DNA of 64,000 bases, from positions 62,001 through 126,000 of the forward strand of contig JAOLDG010000003.1 of the NCBI GenBank assembly GCA_028339975.1, given 5' to 3'. The notes under the pieces were generated by a model, which was given only the letters and a program-made list of their open reading frames with translations, made no database searches and had not been told where the DNA came from. The translations under genes and the position numbers were made by a program. Source of the DNA: Hyphomicrobiales bacterium (GTDB lineage Bacteria; Pseudomonadota; Alphaproteobacteria; MED-G09). Numbering within the stretch: position 1 is the stretch's first letter; every line of letters starts with the position of its first letter. Below, one piece after another: positions 52,432-61,320 of the stretch.

Positions 52432-53405
52432 TACTGTCCTTGTTCAATAGTTTTATTTCTTGTTAGAGAAAGGTATGCCCTATCAATTAAAACACTTGTA
52501 TCACCTAAAATATTTTCTAAATCTTTAATGGGGTTATTTTCAATAATATCTGCTAATTGCATATTTTGGTTAATCATTTCAAGAAGCCTTTCTTTGCTTA
52601 TAATTAATGATTCTAAATATATTTTTACAGTTTCATAGTCTGTAATTTGTCCATGACCTGGGACCACGATCGTTTCTTTATTGATAATTTTCAATGCCTC
52701 TTCTAAATTATTTATCATACCGGATAGCGAACCTCCATTGCCTGAATCAATGAAGACCATAGAATCTATATTTAATATATCTCCAAAATGAATAACATTT
52801 TCTTCTTTGAAGAAAATTATCGTATCTCCGGTGGTGTGAGCTGGCCCAAAATTAAATAAACTAATATTATTATTATTGAAATTTAACGCCATCTTATCTT
52901 TGAAGGTAATGGTTGGAAGTGAATCATTAGGATATGATTGCTGAGGGTATTTAACTAAAACAATATCAATTTCATTATTGTTTTTCATAAATTCTCTTGA
53001 ATTCTCGTGAGCAATTATCGTTGATCCAGTTGGTCCAAAAGCACGGTTTCCTTCTGCATGGTCAAAATGCCAATGAGTATTAACAATATAGTCAATATTA
53101 CTGCCACCTAATTTTTCTACTTCTTCTAGAATACTTTTATTTAATTGAGGAAATTGACTGTCAACAATAAGAGTACCATCAGTACCCGTTGACACTAAAA
53201 TGTTCCCCCCGTATCCAAATATTACAGAAATATTTTCTGTAATTTTTTCTACCTTTAGAATACCTTGTCTTGAAAAATCCCAATCGAATGCATTAAAAAC
53301 GTCAACCTGTTCATCTGAAAAGTTAAATATAGATTCTTCTTTTTCACAAGATGATAGGAATATTAAAAAGACTGGCAGGAGTAGTAATTGTAAATATTTT
53401 TTCAT
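52431..53405 (-). CDS. Metallo-beta-lactamase-fold lipoprotein
   Basis: 324-aa predicted lipoprotein (signal ending FLSSC, lipid on C20). The metallo-hydrolase core shows GGNILVSTGTDGTLIVDSQF, the zinc motif NTHWHFDHAEG (H111, H113, D115, H116), the GPAHTTGDT ligand and VVPGHGQITD. This is the general MBL hydrolase type close to class B lactamases and quinoprotein-relay-like proteins; antibiotic hydrolysis cannot be assumed. Heads a two-gene operon with the thiamine-binding-like protein. A second MBL lipoprotein lies 2 kb away but is not closely similar. Confidence 0.85.
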   Translation of the reverse strand: MKKYLQLLLLPVFLIFLSSCEKEESIFNFSDEQVDVFNAFDWDFSRQGILKVEKITENISVIFGYGGNILVSTGTDGTLIVDSQFPQLNKSILEEVEKLGGSNIDYIVNTHWHFDHAEGNRAFGPTGSTIIAHENSREFMKNNNEIDIVLVKYPQQSYPNDSLPTITFKDKMALNFNNNNISLFNFGPAHTTGDTIIFFKEENVIHFGDILNIDSMVFIDSGNGGSLSGMINNLEEALKIINKETIVVPGHGQITDYETVKIYLESLIISKERLLEMINQNMQLADIIENNPIKDLENILGDTSVLIDRAYLSLTRNKTIEQGQ

Positions 53406-53490
53406 AAATTTATTTTAACATTTTTATTTCATTTAGTATCTAAATAAGTAGTAATATTAGATAAATTTTTAATTATCACAGGAGTTATCA

Positions 53491-54543
53491 ATGCCTAAGA
53501 AAATATATAAAGTTATCCAGTGGTCCTCCGGTAATGTTGGAAAGGCCTCAATAAGAGGAATATGTAACAGGAGTGACCTCGAGCTAGTTGGTCTCATTGT
53601 CTCCGATGAAAAAAAGAATGGATTAGATGCAGGTGTGATTTCGGGTATTGATGAAATAGGGGTAAAGGCATCTACTAATATTGACGAAGTCTTATCTATA
53701 GAGGCAGATTGTATAAATTATACACCTTTAGCATCCGTCAGAGTTGGAGATGACCCTGATGCAGATAAGAAGAATATCTTATCCTTACTAAAAAAGGGTT
53801 TCAATGTAGTTACAACGGTTGGTTTTTTATATCCAAAAGCATTTGGAAAAGATTTCGAAAAAGAAATCGAGGACGCATGCTTAGCAGGTGGATCTAGCTT
53901 GCATGGAACTGGAATTGCACCAGGTTGGCTTTCGGATCTTGTACCGCTTACCATGAGTGGAATGTCAGAAGAAATATCTCAAGTTAAAGTTACAGAAAGT
54001 TCTGAATTTTCATATTATGCATCTGAAGAAATAGTGTTTGATTCAATGCTGATGGGTAAGTCTCTTCAGCAATATGAGCAGGAATCTGTTCGATATGAAG
54101 GTTGGATAACTGGTTTATTCAGCGAAGCAATTTATTTAATAGCAGATGGCATTGGATCTAATATTTTAGAAATCGATAAAACTGTAGATCTTGTAACCTC
54201 TGATGAGGATAGAGAAATTGCTGCTGGATTAGTTAAAAAGGGTACAATATCAGGCCAAAGAAGGAAATGGGTTGGTAAATGTGATAATGACGTTGAAATT
54301 ATCCAAGAGGCTATTTGGAGAGCTTATCCTGATGCTGCTCCTGAGTGGGATGAGCCTGTTGGTATGTGTGTTGAAGTAAAAGGGAAACCAAACATGAAAA
54401 TTAATTTTGATCATGGATGGAATGATGATCCTCTAGTATCAACTGCACTACATGGAGTTCATGCAATTCCAATGGTTTGTGAAGCTTCTCCTGGCTTTAA
54501 ATCCTTTTTAGATCTTCCTCTTATTTCTTCAAAATTTAATTAA
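53491..54543 (+). CDS. Dihydrodipicolinate reductase-like NAD(P)-dependent dehydrogenase
   Basis: 350-aa protein of the family that also holds 2,4-diaminopentanoate dehydrogenase. The N-terminal Rossmann motif is VIQWSSGNVGKASIRGI, then LVGLIVSD and INYTPLASV; the middle has GTGIAPGWLSDLVP. Not DapB: it is longer and lacks the DapB signature. Such genes occur in sterol- and aromatic-degrading bacteria. Starts behind CAGGAG and is followed by two small membrane-protein genes 35 bp on. Substrate unknown. Confidence 0.82.
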   Translation: MPKKIYKVIQWSSGNVGKASIRGICNRSDLELVGLIVSDEKKNGLDAGVISGIDEIGVKASTNIDEVLSIEADCINYTPLASVRVGDDPDADKKNILSLLKKGFNVVTTVGFLYPKAFGKDFEKEIEDACLAGGSSLHGTGIAPGWLSDLVPLTMSGMSEEISQVKVTESSEFSYYASEEIVFDSMLMGKSLQQYEQESVRYEGWITGLFSEAIYLIADGIGSNILEIDKTVDLVTSDEDREIAAGLVKKGTISGQRRKWVGKCDNDVEIIQEAIWRAYPDAAPEWDEPVGMCVEVKGKPNMKINFDHGWNDDPLVSTALHGVHAIPMVCEASPGFKSFLDLPLISSKFN

Positions 54544-54578
54544 TTTGATTTAAAATGTTTAAATAGGTAAATTTTATT

Positions 54579-54806
54579 ATGGTAGATTTTAATTACTTTT
54601 TGGTTTTTGGCTTAGGCAGCTTGTGGCTAGGGTCTCAAATTATTTGGGTTGCTGGTTTACCACGACAGCTTCAGTCTGGAGAAAAGAAAACTGCTGAAAA
54701 AGGTAGCCCTCAGGCCTTCATGCTTTTTTGGTTTGATCAATATGCGTGGATTGGAATTTTACTTTCTATATCTGGCGCTATCTCTTCAATTTTAGGAATA
54801 GTATAA
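54579..54806 (+). CDS. Small two-helix membrane protein
   Basis: 75-aa protein with hydrophobic helices at about 5-25 and 52-72, joined by a charged loop (RQLQSGEKKTAEKG). Not recognised. Its stop codon shares one base with the start of the MAPEG gene, so they are translated together and may form one membrane complex. Possibly a subunit or relative of its partner, by position only. Confidence 0.6.
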   Translation: MVDFNYFLVFGLGSLWLGSQIIWVAGLPRQLQSGEKKTAEKGSPQAFMLFWFDQYAWIGILLSISGAISSILGIV

Positions 54807-55177
54807 TGATTACCTTGCTTTACGCTTGCATATTAGGCTTGCTCTCAGTTTTACTTGCCAATCAAGTACTCTATGTTCGCCTTAGGGGTGATAAAGAAGA
54901 GAGTTGGAGAGCTGATTCTGTCTTAAGAGTACAAGCTAACTTTGTTGAAAATGTTCCTTTAGCTTTAATAATCTTATATCTTTTTGAAACTGTTTCATCG
55001 GGTCATTATATTATTCATGTTTTCGGAGTTGCATTAGTTATCTTTCGATTATTACATGCTTGGGGTTTGGGAAATAATCAAGGTGCTAATTATCCGAGGT
55101 TAATAGGTGCTCAAGGTACTTTTTTATTAATATCAATAATGTCTATGGCAGGTATTTATTTATTTTTTTCTTCTTGA
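54806..55177 (+). CDS. MAPEG-family membrane protein
   Basis: 123-aa, four-helix protein of the MAPEG group (microsomal glutathione transferase/eicosanoid enzymes). VLRVQANFVENVPLALIIL contains the family's conserved N-E-N-like (RxQxNxxENxP) signature, and RLLHAWGL matches the R-x2-H-A/Y segment. The ATG at 54806 overlaps the upstream stop; a longer frame from 54746 lies inside the upstream gene and is rejected. Bacterial members detoxify with glutathione. A GST and a ggt gene occur elsewhere in the window. Confidence 0.85.
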   Translation: MITLLYACILGLLSVLLANQVLYVRLRGDKEESWRADSVLRVQANFVENVPLALIILYLFETVSSGHYIIHVFGVALVIFRLLHAWGLGNNQGANYPRLIGAQGTFLLISIMSMAGIYLFFSS

Positions 55178-55178
55178 T

Positions 55179-55676
55179 TTAATTATTTAAATCTCTTGGC
55201 CTTATAAATTTTATTAATTCTAATCTTTTATTTCCAAGATCATGCCATTCATTATTACCTAATGAAAAAATACTCATAGATGCACTTGGAAAGTCATTTT
55301 CTAGATTTAATTCATCGTTATTTTTTACTAAAGACACAGATAATTCGTGAATGCCCGGATTGTGTGCAACTAATAATATCGTATTTTCATTATTCACATT
55401 TTTAATAATACAATTAATTATTTTTTTTGGTTCTGCCAAGTACAGGCTATCATCATATATAGGTCTAGATTTCTTATCTATATCCATCAGATAATTAAGT
55501 GTTTCAACTGTACGAATCGATTTCGAAGATAAAATAAGATCTGGTTTATTATTTTTTAATAAAAAGTCGGCCATTATTTTAGCCTCATGCTTACCTTGCC
55601 TATCAAGCCTTCTTTCAAAGTCGTTAACTCCAATTTCTGCTTGAGCATGCCGCCATAATATTAGTTTTCTGATTAT
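55179..55676 (-). CDS. SixA-like histidine phosphatase with apparent non-canonical start
   Basis: Phosphohistidine phosphatase of the SixA branch of the histidine-phosphatase superfamily, about 165 aa. The catalytic motif reads LILWRHAQAE right after the start, followed by LDRQGKHEA, LILSSKSIRTVET and, later, VAHNPGIHEL with the second His. The first ATG in frame (55574) would remove the catalytic RHA. Upstream of the motif the frame has no ATG, GTG or TTG back to a stop at 55700-55698. A GGAG (55687-55684) is followed by ATT-ATA-ATA-ATC; I place the start at ATA 55676 (7-nt spacing), ATC 55673 being the alternative. Confidence 0.75.
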   Translation of the reverse strand: MIRKLILWRHAQAEIGVNDFERRLDRQGKHEAKIMADFLLKNNKPDLILSSKSIRTVETLNYLMDIDKKSRPIYDDSLYLAEPKKIINCIIKNVNNENTILLVAHNPGIHELSVSLVKNNDELNLENDFPSASMSIFSLGNNEWHDLGNKRLELIKFIRPRDLNN

Positions 55677-55811
55677 TATAATTCTCCTTTTAAATTTTTA
55701 AATTATAAATATTTATAACCATATTAAACAACTATAATATTTTTTTGAAATTAATGTTGATCTTTTAAAAAAAAGTATTAAGTAGTCAATTATTATTGAA
55801 AAGGATTAACC

Positions 55812-56768
55812 ATGTTTCTCTTATATTCAAAAAATTTTTCTATTTTAATTACTTTCATTATCTTAAATATTGTATTCAATTCCGAGGCTTCAGGAACAAA
55901 TATCTATGGCCGACTGGATTTTGCTTTGAGTAGCATCGATACATCCAAAAATGCTTCTAAAGCTGACGCAGTAAGTCATGCTTCTCGTATAGGTTTGAAA
56001 GGTAAACATACCTTTGATAATGGTTTTTCAGCAATTTATAAATACGAAACACAGATTGACCCTATTGATAAAAATCCTAGCTTTAGTGATCGTAATAGCT
56101 ACCTAGGTTTCAGCGGTTATTTTGGGAGGCTTCTTGTTGGTATTCACGATACACCAGTGAAGCAATCGCAAGGTAACATTGATCTTTTTAATGATACTGC
56201 CGGAGATATTAAAAATATTCTCTGGGGTGAAAGTCGAAGTAAAAAAGTTGTTCAATGGAATTCACCAAAATTTAAGGGCCTTACTTTATCAACAATGGTA
56301 ATTCTAGAAAAAGAAGATCAAGAGGCTTTTTCTGCCAATCTTATGTGGAAAGGAAAGTTTGTTGGTAATAAAGCATATTTTGCTATTGGATTTGACTTTG
56401 AGGTACCTCAGAAAGGATATTTATTTGACACAACAAGGCTTGCTGCAAGTATCCCTCTTGGAAAACCACTTACCTTGGGTTTGATATGGCAAGATTCGGA
56501 AGATTCAACAGGTGAGATTAATGAAGATGGGTATGTTGTTTCATTAAAAATGGAATTATCAAAAAAATCAGAACTTAAGGTAATGTTTGGTGAATCAGAC
56601 ATGGTAGCGGCTGGAGCGGAAATAACTGGTATAGGACTTGATTACAAAATAGCAAAACCATTAAAATTATATTTCAATTATATTGATAAATCATATGAAG
56701 ATTCTTCTAAAGAATCAGAACATATTATGATTGGTCTCCAGTATAAATTTAATTTTGAAATATTTTAA
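55812..56768 (+). CDS. Outer-membrane porin
   Basis: 318-aa beta-barrel porin. Signal peptide about 1-26 (ending NSEAS), then NIYGRLDFALSSID, SRIGLKGKHTF and FSAIYKYETQID, the OmpC/PhoE-like general-porin start. NSYLGFSGYFGRLLVGIHDTP marks the constriction-loop region. The C-terminus KFNFEIF ends in Phe, as for outer-membrane assembly. It is 26 bp upstream of pstS on the same strand, so probably a phosphate-responsive porin like PhoE or OprP in role. No Pho box consensus was seen. Confidence 0.88.
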   Translation: MFLLYSKNFSILITFIILNIVFNSEASGTNIYGRLDFALSSIDTSKNASKADAVSHASRIGLKGKHTFDNGFSAIYKYETQIDPIDKNPSFSDRNSYLGFSGYFGRLLVGIHDTPVKQSQGNIDLFNDTAGDIKNILWGESRSKKVVQWNSPKFKGLTLSTMVILEKEDQEAFSANLMWKGKFVGNKAYFAIGFDFEVPQKGYLFDTTRLAASIPLGKPLTLGLIWQDSEDSTGEINEDGYVVSLKMELSKKSELKVMFGESDMVAAGAEITGIGLDYKIAKPLKLYFNYIDKSYEDSSKESEHIMIGLQYKFNFEIF

Positions 56769-56794
56769 TTTAGTGATTACTAATAGGAAAAAAA

Positions 56795-57853
56795 ATGAAA
56801 AATATATTTAAATTATTTGTTACAACAGTTTCTATATCTTTGGTGGCATCGTTTTTGTTGTCCGCCGACGCTGATGATCAAATTAAAATAGTTGGCTCAT
56901 CAACTGTTTTCCCCTTTTCTACCGCTGTTGCAGAAGAGTTTGGGAGAAGGTCTATTTATAAGACTCCTATTGTGGAACAAACAGGATCTGGTGGTGGGAT
57001 GAAATTATTCTGTTCAGGTATTGGATCTCAGCACCCTGATATTGCAAACTCTTCACGTCGTATAAAAAGTAAAGAATTTAAAAATTGTACAGAAAAAGGA
57101 ATTAAAATTATTGAAATTAAGATTGGCTATGATGGTATTGCTCTCGCTAATTCAAAAAAAGGTCACCTCTTCGAACTTACGACTCGCGATATTTTTTTAG
57201 CTCTTGCGGCAAGAATTCCTCTTGATTCTGACAGTTCTCAATTACAAAAAAATCCTCACCAAACCTGGAAAGACGTTAATCCGGATCTTCCTGGTATTAA
57301 AATCGAGGTGCTCGGGCCTCCTCCTACTTCAGGGACACGCGATGCTTTTGTAGAATTGGCAATGGTTCAAGGTGCGAAATCTTTCCCTGCACTTGATCAG
57401 TTGGGGAGAAGTTCGAAGGACGGAAAAATTGAATTTAAAAAAATAGCTCATACTATTCGAGAAGATGGCGCCTTTATAGAGGCAGGTGAGAATGATAATT
57501 TAATTATTCAAAAATTAATTCAAAATCCAAATGCAATTGGTATTTTTGGATTTAGTTTTCTAGATCAAAATACTGATAAGGTTCAGGGATCAATAGTTAA
57601 TTCAGCACTACCTACCTTTGATAATATTCTTCAAGGGAAATACCCAATTTCAAGGTCTTTATTTTTCTATGTTAAGAAAAATCATATTAGGATGAAGCCA
57701 TCCCTTAAAGAATATGTTAAAGAATTTACAAGCGATAGCGCAATGGGACCTTATGGATATTTAATTGAGAAAGGTCTTATTCCCTTATCAGATGATGAAT
57801 ACATGAAGTATAAGACAACAAGTGATGAATTAATTGAATTAACATTTGAATAG
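56795..57853 (+). CDS. pstS: Phosphate ABC transporter, substrate-binding protein
   Basis: 352-aa periplasmic phosphate-binding protein. Signal peptide about 1-26, then IKIVGSSTVFPF, the TGSGGGMKLFCSG loop, ANSSRRIK and PPTSGTRDAF, whose Ser, Thr and Arg residues hold phosphate. Length and order match alphaproteobacterial PstS. Starts 27 bp after the porin; pstC follows with a 28-bp gap to its likely start. Confidence 0.95.
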   Translation: MKNIFKLFVTTVSISLVASFLLSADADDQIKIVGSSTVFPFSTAVAEEFGRRSIYKTPIVEQTGSGGGMKLFCSGIGSQHPDIANSSRRIKSKEFKNCTEKGIKIIEIKIGYDGIALANSKKGHLFELTTRDIFLALAARIPLDSDSSQLQKNPHQTWKDVNPDLPGIKIEVLGPPPTSGTRDAFVELAMVQGAKSFPALDQLGRSSKDGKIEFKKIAHTIREDGAFIEAGENDNLIIQKLIQNPNAIGIFGFSFLDQNTDKVQGSIVNSALPTFDNILQGKYPISRSLFFYVKKNHIRMKPSLKEYVKEFTSDSAMGPYGYLIEKGLIPLSDDEYMKYKTTSDELIELTFE

Positions 57854-57881
57854 TTAAATTAATTAATATTGGAGGATAATT

Positions 57882-59267
57882 ATTATTACTGATCTTTTAA
57901 TAAGTTTATCTTTGATAGCCGCCTCCGGTTTACTATCGTTTAAATTAGGCAAAAGAAGAGCAAGGTCTCAGCTAGAAAATAATGAGCCATTAAGATCGAT
58001 GCCTATTTATCATGGTCTTTATGTTTCTTTGTGGACAATCTTACCGCCCATTTTCTTGTTGATTTTATTCCTTATTTTTAAAAATAATATTCTTGATTAT
58101 TTAATAACTCCATTTATTTCGGCTTCAACGATAACTATGGGTTTAGATGAAGTTATATATGTAAAAAATTCCTTGATGAATAATATTTCTAACTTAAATA
58201 ATTTAATTGATAGTGATTTCTTAAGCAAAGAAATGGCTTATTCTCTTTATGGAAAATATTCCTTAGGGCGTTTAGTGATATTTGGTTCACTCGTAATTTT
58301 ATCAATTATTTTTTCATTTTTAACTTTTAAAAAGTTATCAGTCAGGTTTGATGCTCGAAGAAGAGTTGAGAGTATTTTCAAATTTATCTTTTTTTTATTT
58401 TCAACTATGGCTGTTTTAACAACGGTTGGGATAATATTATCTCTAATTTTTGAAACTATAAGATTTTTCTCTCACGTAGGTTTTTTTGAATTTATATTTG
58501 GAACACATTGGTCACCTCAGACTTCCATTAGGGAAGATCAGGTTGGTTCTTCAGGAAGTTTCGGAGCAATACCTTTATTTACTGGAACACTTCTTATAAC
58601 AGCTGTTGCTATGTCTATAGCTGCACCATTGGGGCTTTATTCTGCAATATTTTTATCTCAATATGCAAAGCCCAGGACTAGAGACTGGTTAAAGCCTATT
58701 CTTGAAATTTTGGCTGGAATACCAACTGTTGTTTATGGTTTTTTTGCTGCGCTTACTGTTGGGCCATTTGTAAGATCGTGCGGAGAATATCTTGGATTAA
58801 CTGTGGCAACTGAATCCGCTTTAGCTGCTGGCGCTGTAATGGGTGTTATGATAATTCCTTATGTATCCTCTTTATCTGATGACGTTATGTCTGCCGTTCC
58901 TGTTTCATTGAGAGATGGGTCATTAGCTCTAGGGGCAACAAAGGCTGAGACTGTTAAGAAGGTAATATTTCCTGCAGCTTTACCTGGCATTGTCAGCGCT
59001 CTTTTGTTGGCAATATCTAGGGCGATTGGCGAAACTATGATTGTTGTTATGGCTGCTGGGCTAGCGGCAAACCTGACAGCAAATCCACTATCTGCGGTAA
59101 CTACAGTAACAGTCCAAATTGTTACTCTGCTTGTCGGAGATCAGGAATTTGATAGTGCCAAGACTTTAGCTGCTTTCGCTTTAGGCTTAATGTTATTTGC
59201 TATCACTTTAGTTTTAAATATCTTTGCTATGATTATTGTCCGTAGGTATAGAGAGCGCTATGAGTAA
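57882..59267 (+). CDS. pstC: Phosphate ABC transporter permease PstC with apparent ATT start
   Basis: About 461-aa inner-membrane permease of the long alphaproteobacterial type, with extra N-terminal helices before the BPD transport domain. The core has GTLLITAVAM, then ILAGIPTVVYGF, the EAA-like loop DGSLALGATKAETVKKV and RAIGETM. The longest frame with a usual codon opens at TTG 57912, which has no ribosome site and would trim the first helix. A GGAGG (57871-57875) is instead followed at 6 nt by ATT 57882 (then ATT, ACT, GAT). I choose ATT; the 57885 ATT is equally possible. Confidence 0.85.
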   Translation: MITDLLISLSLIAASGLLSFKLGKRRARSQLENNEPLRSMPIYHGLYVSLWTILPPIFLLILFLIFKNNILDYLITPFISASTITMGLDEVIYVKNSLMNNISNLNNLIDSDFLSKEMAYSLYGKYSLGRLVIFGSLVILSIIFSFLTFKKLSVRFDARRRVESIFKFIFFLFSTMAVLTTVGIILSLIFETIRFFSHVGFFEFIFGTHWSPQTSIREDQVGSSGSFGAIPLFTGTLLITAVAMSIAAPLGLYSAIFLSQYAKPRTRDWLKPILEILAGIPTVVYGFFAALTVGPFVRSCGEYLGLTVATESALAAGAVMGVMIIPYVSSLSDDVMSAVPVSLRDGSLALGATKAETVKKVIFPAALPGIVSALLLAISRAIGETMIVVMAAGLAANLTANPLSAVTTVTVQIVTLLVGDQEFDSAKTLAAFALGLMLFAITLVLNIFAMIIVRRYRERYE

Positions 59268-60498
59268 TCAGAATTTTCAAAAAAGACATAGAGCAGAAAA
59301 GCGATTCAAGGCTTATGGTCTAATATCTCTTGTTGTAGCCGCCTCTATGCTTGCCGTTATTATTGGTTCAATGGCCTATAAAGCTATTCCAGCTTTTAAT
59401 AATTATACTTTAAATCTTGAGATTGATATGAGCAATCAATCCACCAACAGTACGATTGAGGATATCAATTATAGAGGCCTTTTAAGAGACTCGCTTTTCT
59501 CTCTTTTTCCAGAAATCGAAGATCGTTCTAAAAAAAGAAAACTATCAAAATTAATTTCATCAAGTTCCAGTTATAATTTGCAAGATTTTATTATTGAAAA
59601 CCCTTCTTATATTAATAAAAAATTCTATTTTAATGTTTTATTTACAGATGACTCTGATCTTTTTTATAAAGGCTATGTGGATACTAGCCTTCCAGAAAGT
59701 GAACGGAGAATTGATGATGATGAAGTTTTATGGCTTGAATATCTATATTCTCTTGGAAGAGTTAAAAATAAAATTTCAAGTAATTTATTTTTAAATGGCG
59801 ATAGCCGAGAGCCAGAAGTCGCAGGTTTTTTTGGCGCCACTATTGGATCTTTAATAACTATTTTCGTCACTCTCATTCTTAGCTTTCCTGTCGGTGTTTT
59901 CACAGCTATATATTTAGAAAATTTTGCTGTTAAAAATAGATTAACCGATTTTATCGAAGTTAATATCAATAATCTGGCTGCTGTGCCGTCAATAATTTTT
60001 GGACTTCTGGGTCTGGCAGTTTTTATTAACTTCTTTGGAATGCCAAGATCGGTTCCTTTAGTTGGTGGATTGGTTTTGTCTTTAATGACTTTGCCTACTA
60101 TCATAATTACTACACGATCTGCCTTACAATCAGTTCCTCCATCAATTCGAGAAGCGGCATTAGCTATGGGGGCATCAGAAATGCAGGTTGTATTCCATCA
60201 CCTTCTTCCAGCAGCTTTACCCGGTATTTTTACAGGAACAATTATTGGTCTAGCCAGAGCATTTGGCGAATCTGCACCATTACTCTTAATTGGAATGGTT
60301 GCTTTTATTGTTGATATACCAGGGAGCATTAGTGATCCGGCCACAGCACTTCCTGTTCAGATATATATATGGGCAGATAGCCCTGAGAGAGCTTTTGTTG
60401 CAAAAACAAGTGCTGCTACATTAATTTTAATTGGCTTATTGGTAATAATTAATTTAGTTGCTGTTATTTTAAGAAAAAGATACGAAGTTAAGTGGTAG
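59260..60498 (+). CDS. pstA: Phosphate ABC transporter permease PstA
   Basis: About 412-aa partner permease to PstC. The N-terminal helix [18 protein letters not shown] is followed by a long periplasmic region (about 55-185) and the transport domain with [13 protein letters not shown], the EAA loop [20 protein letters not shown] and [14 protein letters not shown] at 59260 overlaps the end of pstC by 8 bp; a TTG at 59236 lies inside pstC and is rejected. The long form of PstA is usual in alphaproteobacteria. Confidence 0.94.
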   Translation: MSNQNFQKRHRAEKRFKAYGLISLVVAASMLAVIIGSMAYKAIPAFNNYTLNLEIDMSNQSTNSTIEDINYRGLLRDSLFSLFPEIEDRSKKRKLSKLISSSSSYNLQDFIIENPSYINKKFYFNVLFTDDSDLFYKGYVDTSLPESERRIDDDEVLWLEYLYSLGRVKNKISSNLFLNGDSREPEVAGFFGATIGSLITIFVTLILSFPVGVFTAIYLENFAVKNRLTDFIEVNINNLAAVPSIIFGLLGLAVFINFFGMPRSVPLVGGLVLSLMTLPTIIITTRSALQSVPPSIREAALAMGASEMQVVFHHLLPAALPGIFTGTIIGLARAFGESAPLLLIGMVAFIVDIPGSISDPATALPVQIYIWADSPERAFVAKTSAATLILIGLLVIINLVAVILRKRYEVKW

Positions 60499-60535
60499 TC
60501 ATGATTATAAAAGATATATTTTGGAAAAAGGCGAT

Positions 60536-61312
60536 ATGAACGATTCTTTAAAAAATAAATCATTAATAAAATGTTCTGATGTTAATGTTTATTATGCTGA
60601 TCAACAGGCTCTTTTTAATATTAATCTTGATATAAAAGAAAAAGAGGTCACCTCGCTCATAGGACCCTCTGGATGTGGCAAGTCAACTTTTCTTCGATGT
60701 ATTAATAGAATGAATGATGTTATCGATATTTGTAAGGTAGAAGGCTCTATAAAAATTGATAATCAAAATATTTATGATCCAGAAGTTGATGTTGTAGAGC
60801 TAAGATCTCGCATTGGGATGGTTTTTCAAAAACCAAATCCATTCCCCAAATCTGTCTATGATAATGTTGCTTACGGTCCAAAGTTGCATGGAAGAATATT
60901 GCATCAAAGCGATCTTGATAGTAAAGTGCAGGAAAGTCTCGAAAGAGCAGGATTGTGGGCTGAGGTAAAAGATAGACTTCAAGAGCCTGGTACAAGCTTA
61001 TCAGGTGGGCAACAACAAAGATTATGTATTGCTAGGGCAATAGCAATTGATCCATCAGTTATTCTTATGGATGAGCCGTGCTCTGCTCTAGATCCTATCG
61101 CTACAGCAAAGATTGAAGAGCTAATTGATGAGTTAAAAAGTAAATATACTATTACAATAGTTACTCACTCTATGCAGCAAGCAGCCAGGGTTTCTCAAAG
61201 AACTGCATTCTTTCATCTTGGGAAATTAATTGAAGTTGGAGACACGGAGAAAATTTTTAGGAGTCCAGAACACGAACAAACTGAGGCTTATGTAACCGGA
61301 AGGTATGGATAA
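60536..61312 (+). CDS. pstB: Phosphate ABC transporter ATP-binding protein
   Basis: 258-aa ATPase of the phosphate importer. Walker [11 protein letters not shown]-loop [15 protein letters not shown], signature LSGGQQQR and Walker [14 protein letters not shown] are complete; the PstB-typical NRMND segment is there. A TTG at 60521 extends the frame, but AAAAGG precedes the ATG at 60536. Ends 8 bp before phoU. Confidence 0.96.
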   Translation: MNDSLKNKSLIKCSDVNVYYADQQALFNINLDIKEKEVTSLIGPSGCGKSTFLRCINRMNDVIDICKVEGSIKIDNQNIYDPEVDVVELRSRIGMVFQKPNPFPKSVYDNVAYGPKLHGRILHQSDLDSKVQESLERAGLWAEVKDRLQEPGTSLSGGQQQRLCIARAIAIDPSVILMDEPCSALDPIATAKIEELIDELKSKYTITIVTHSMQQAARVSQRTAFFHLGKLIEVGDTEKIFRSPEHEQTEAYVTGRYG

Positions 61313-61320
61313 GGATTATT

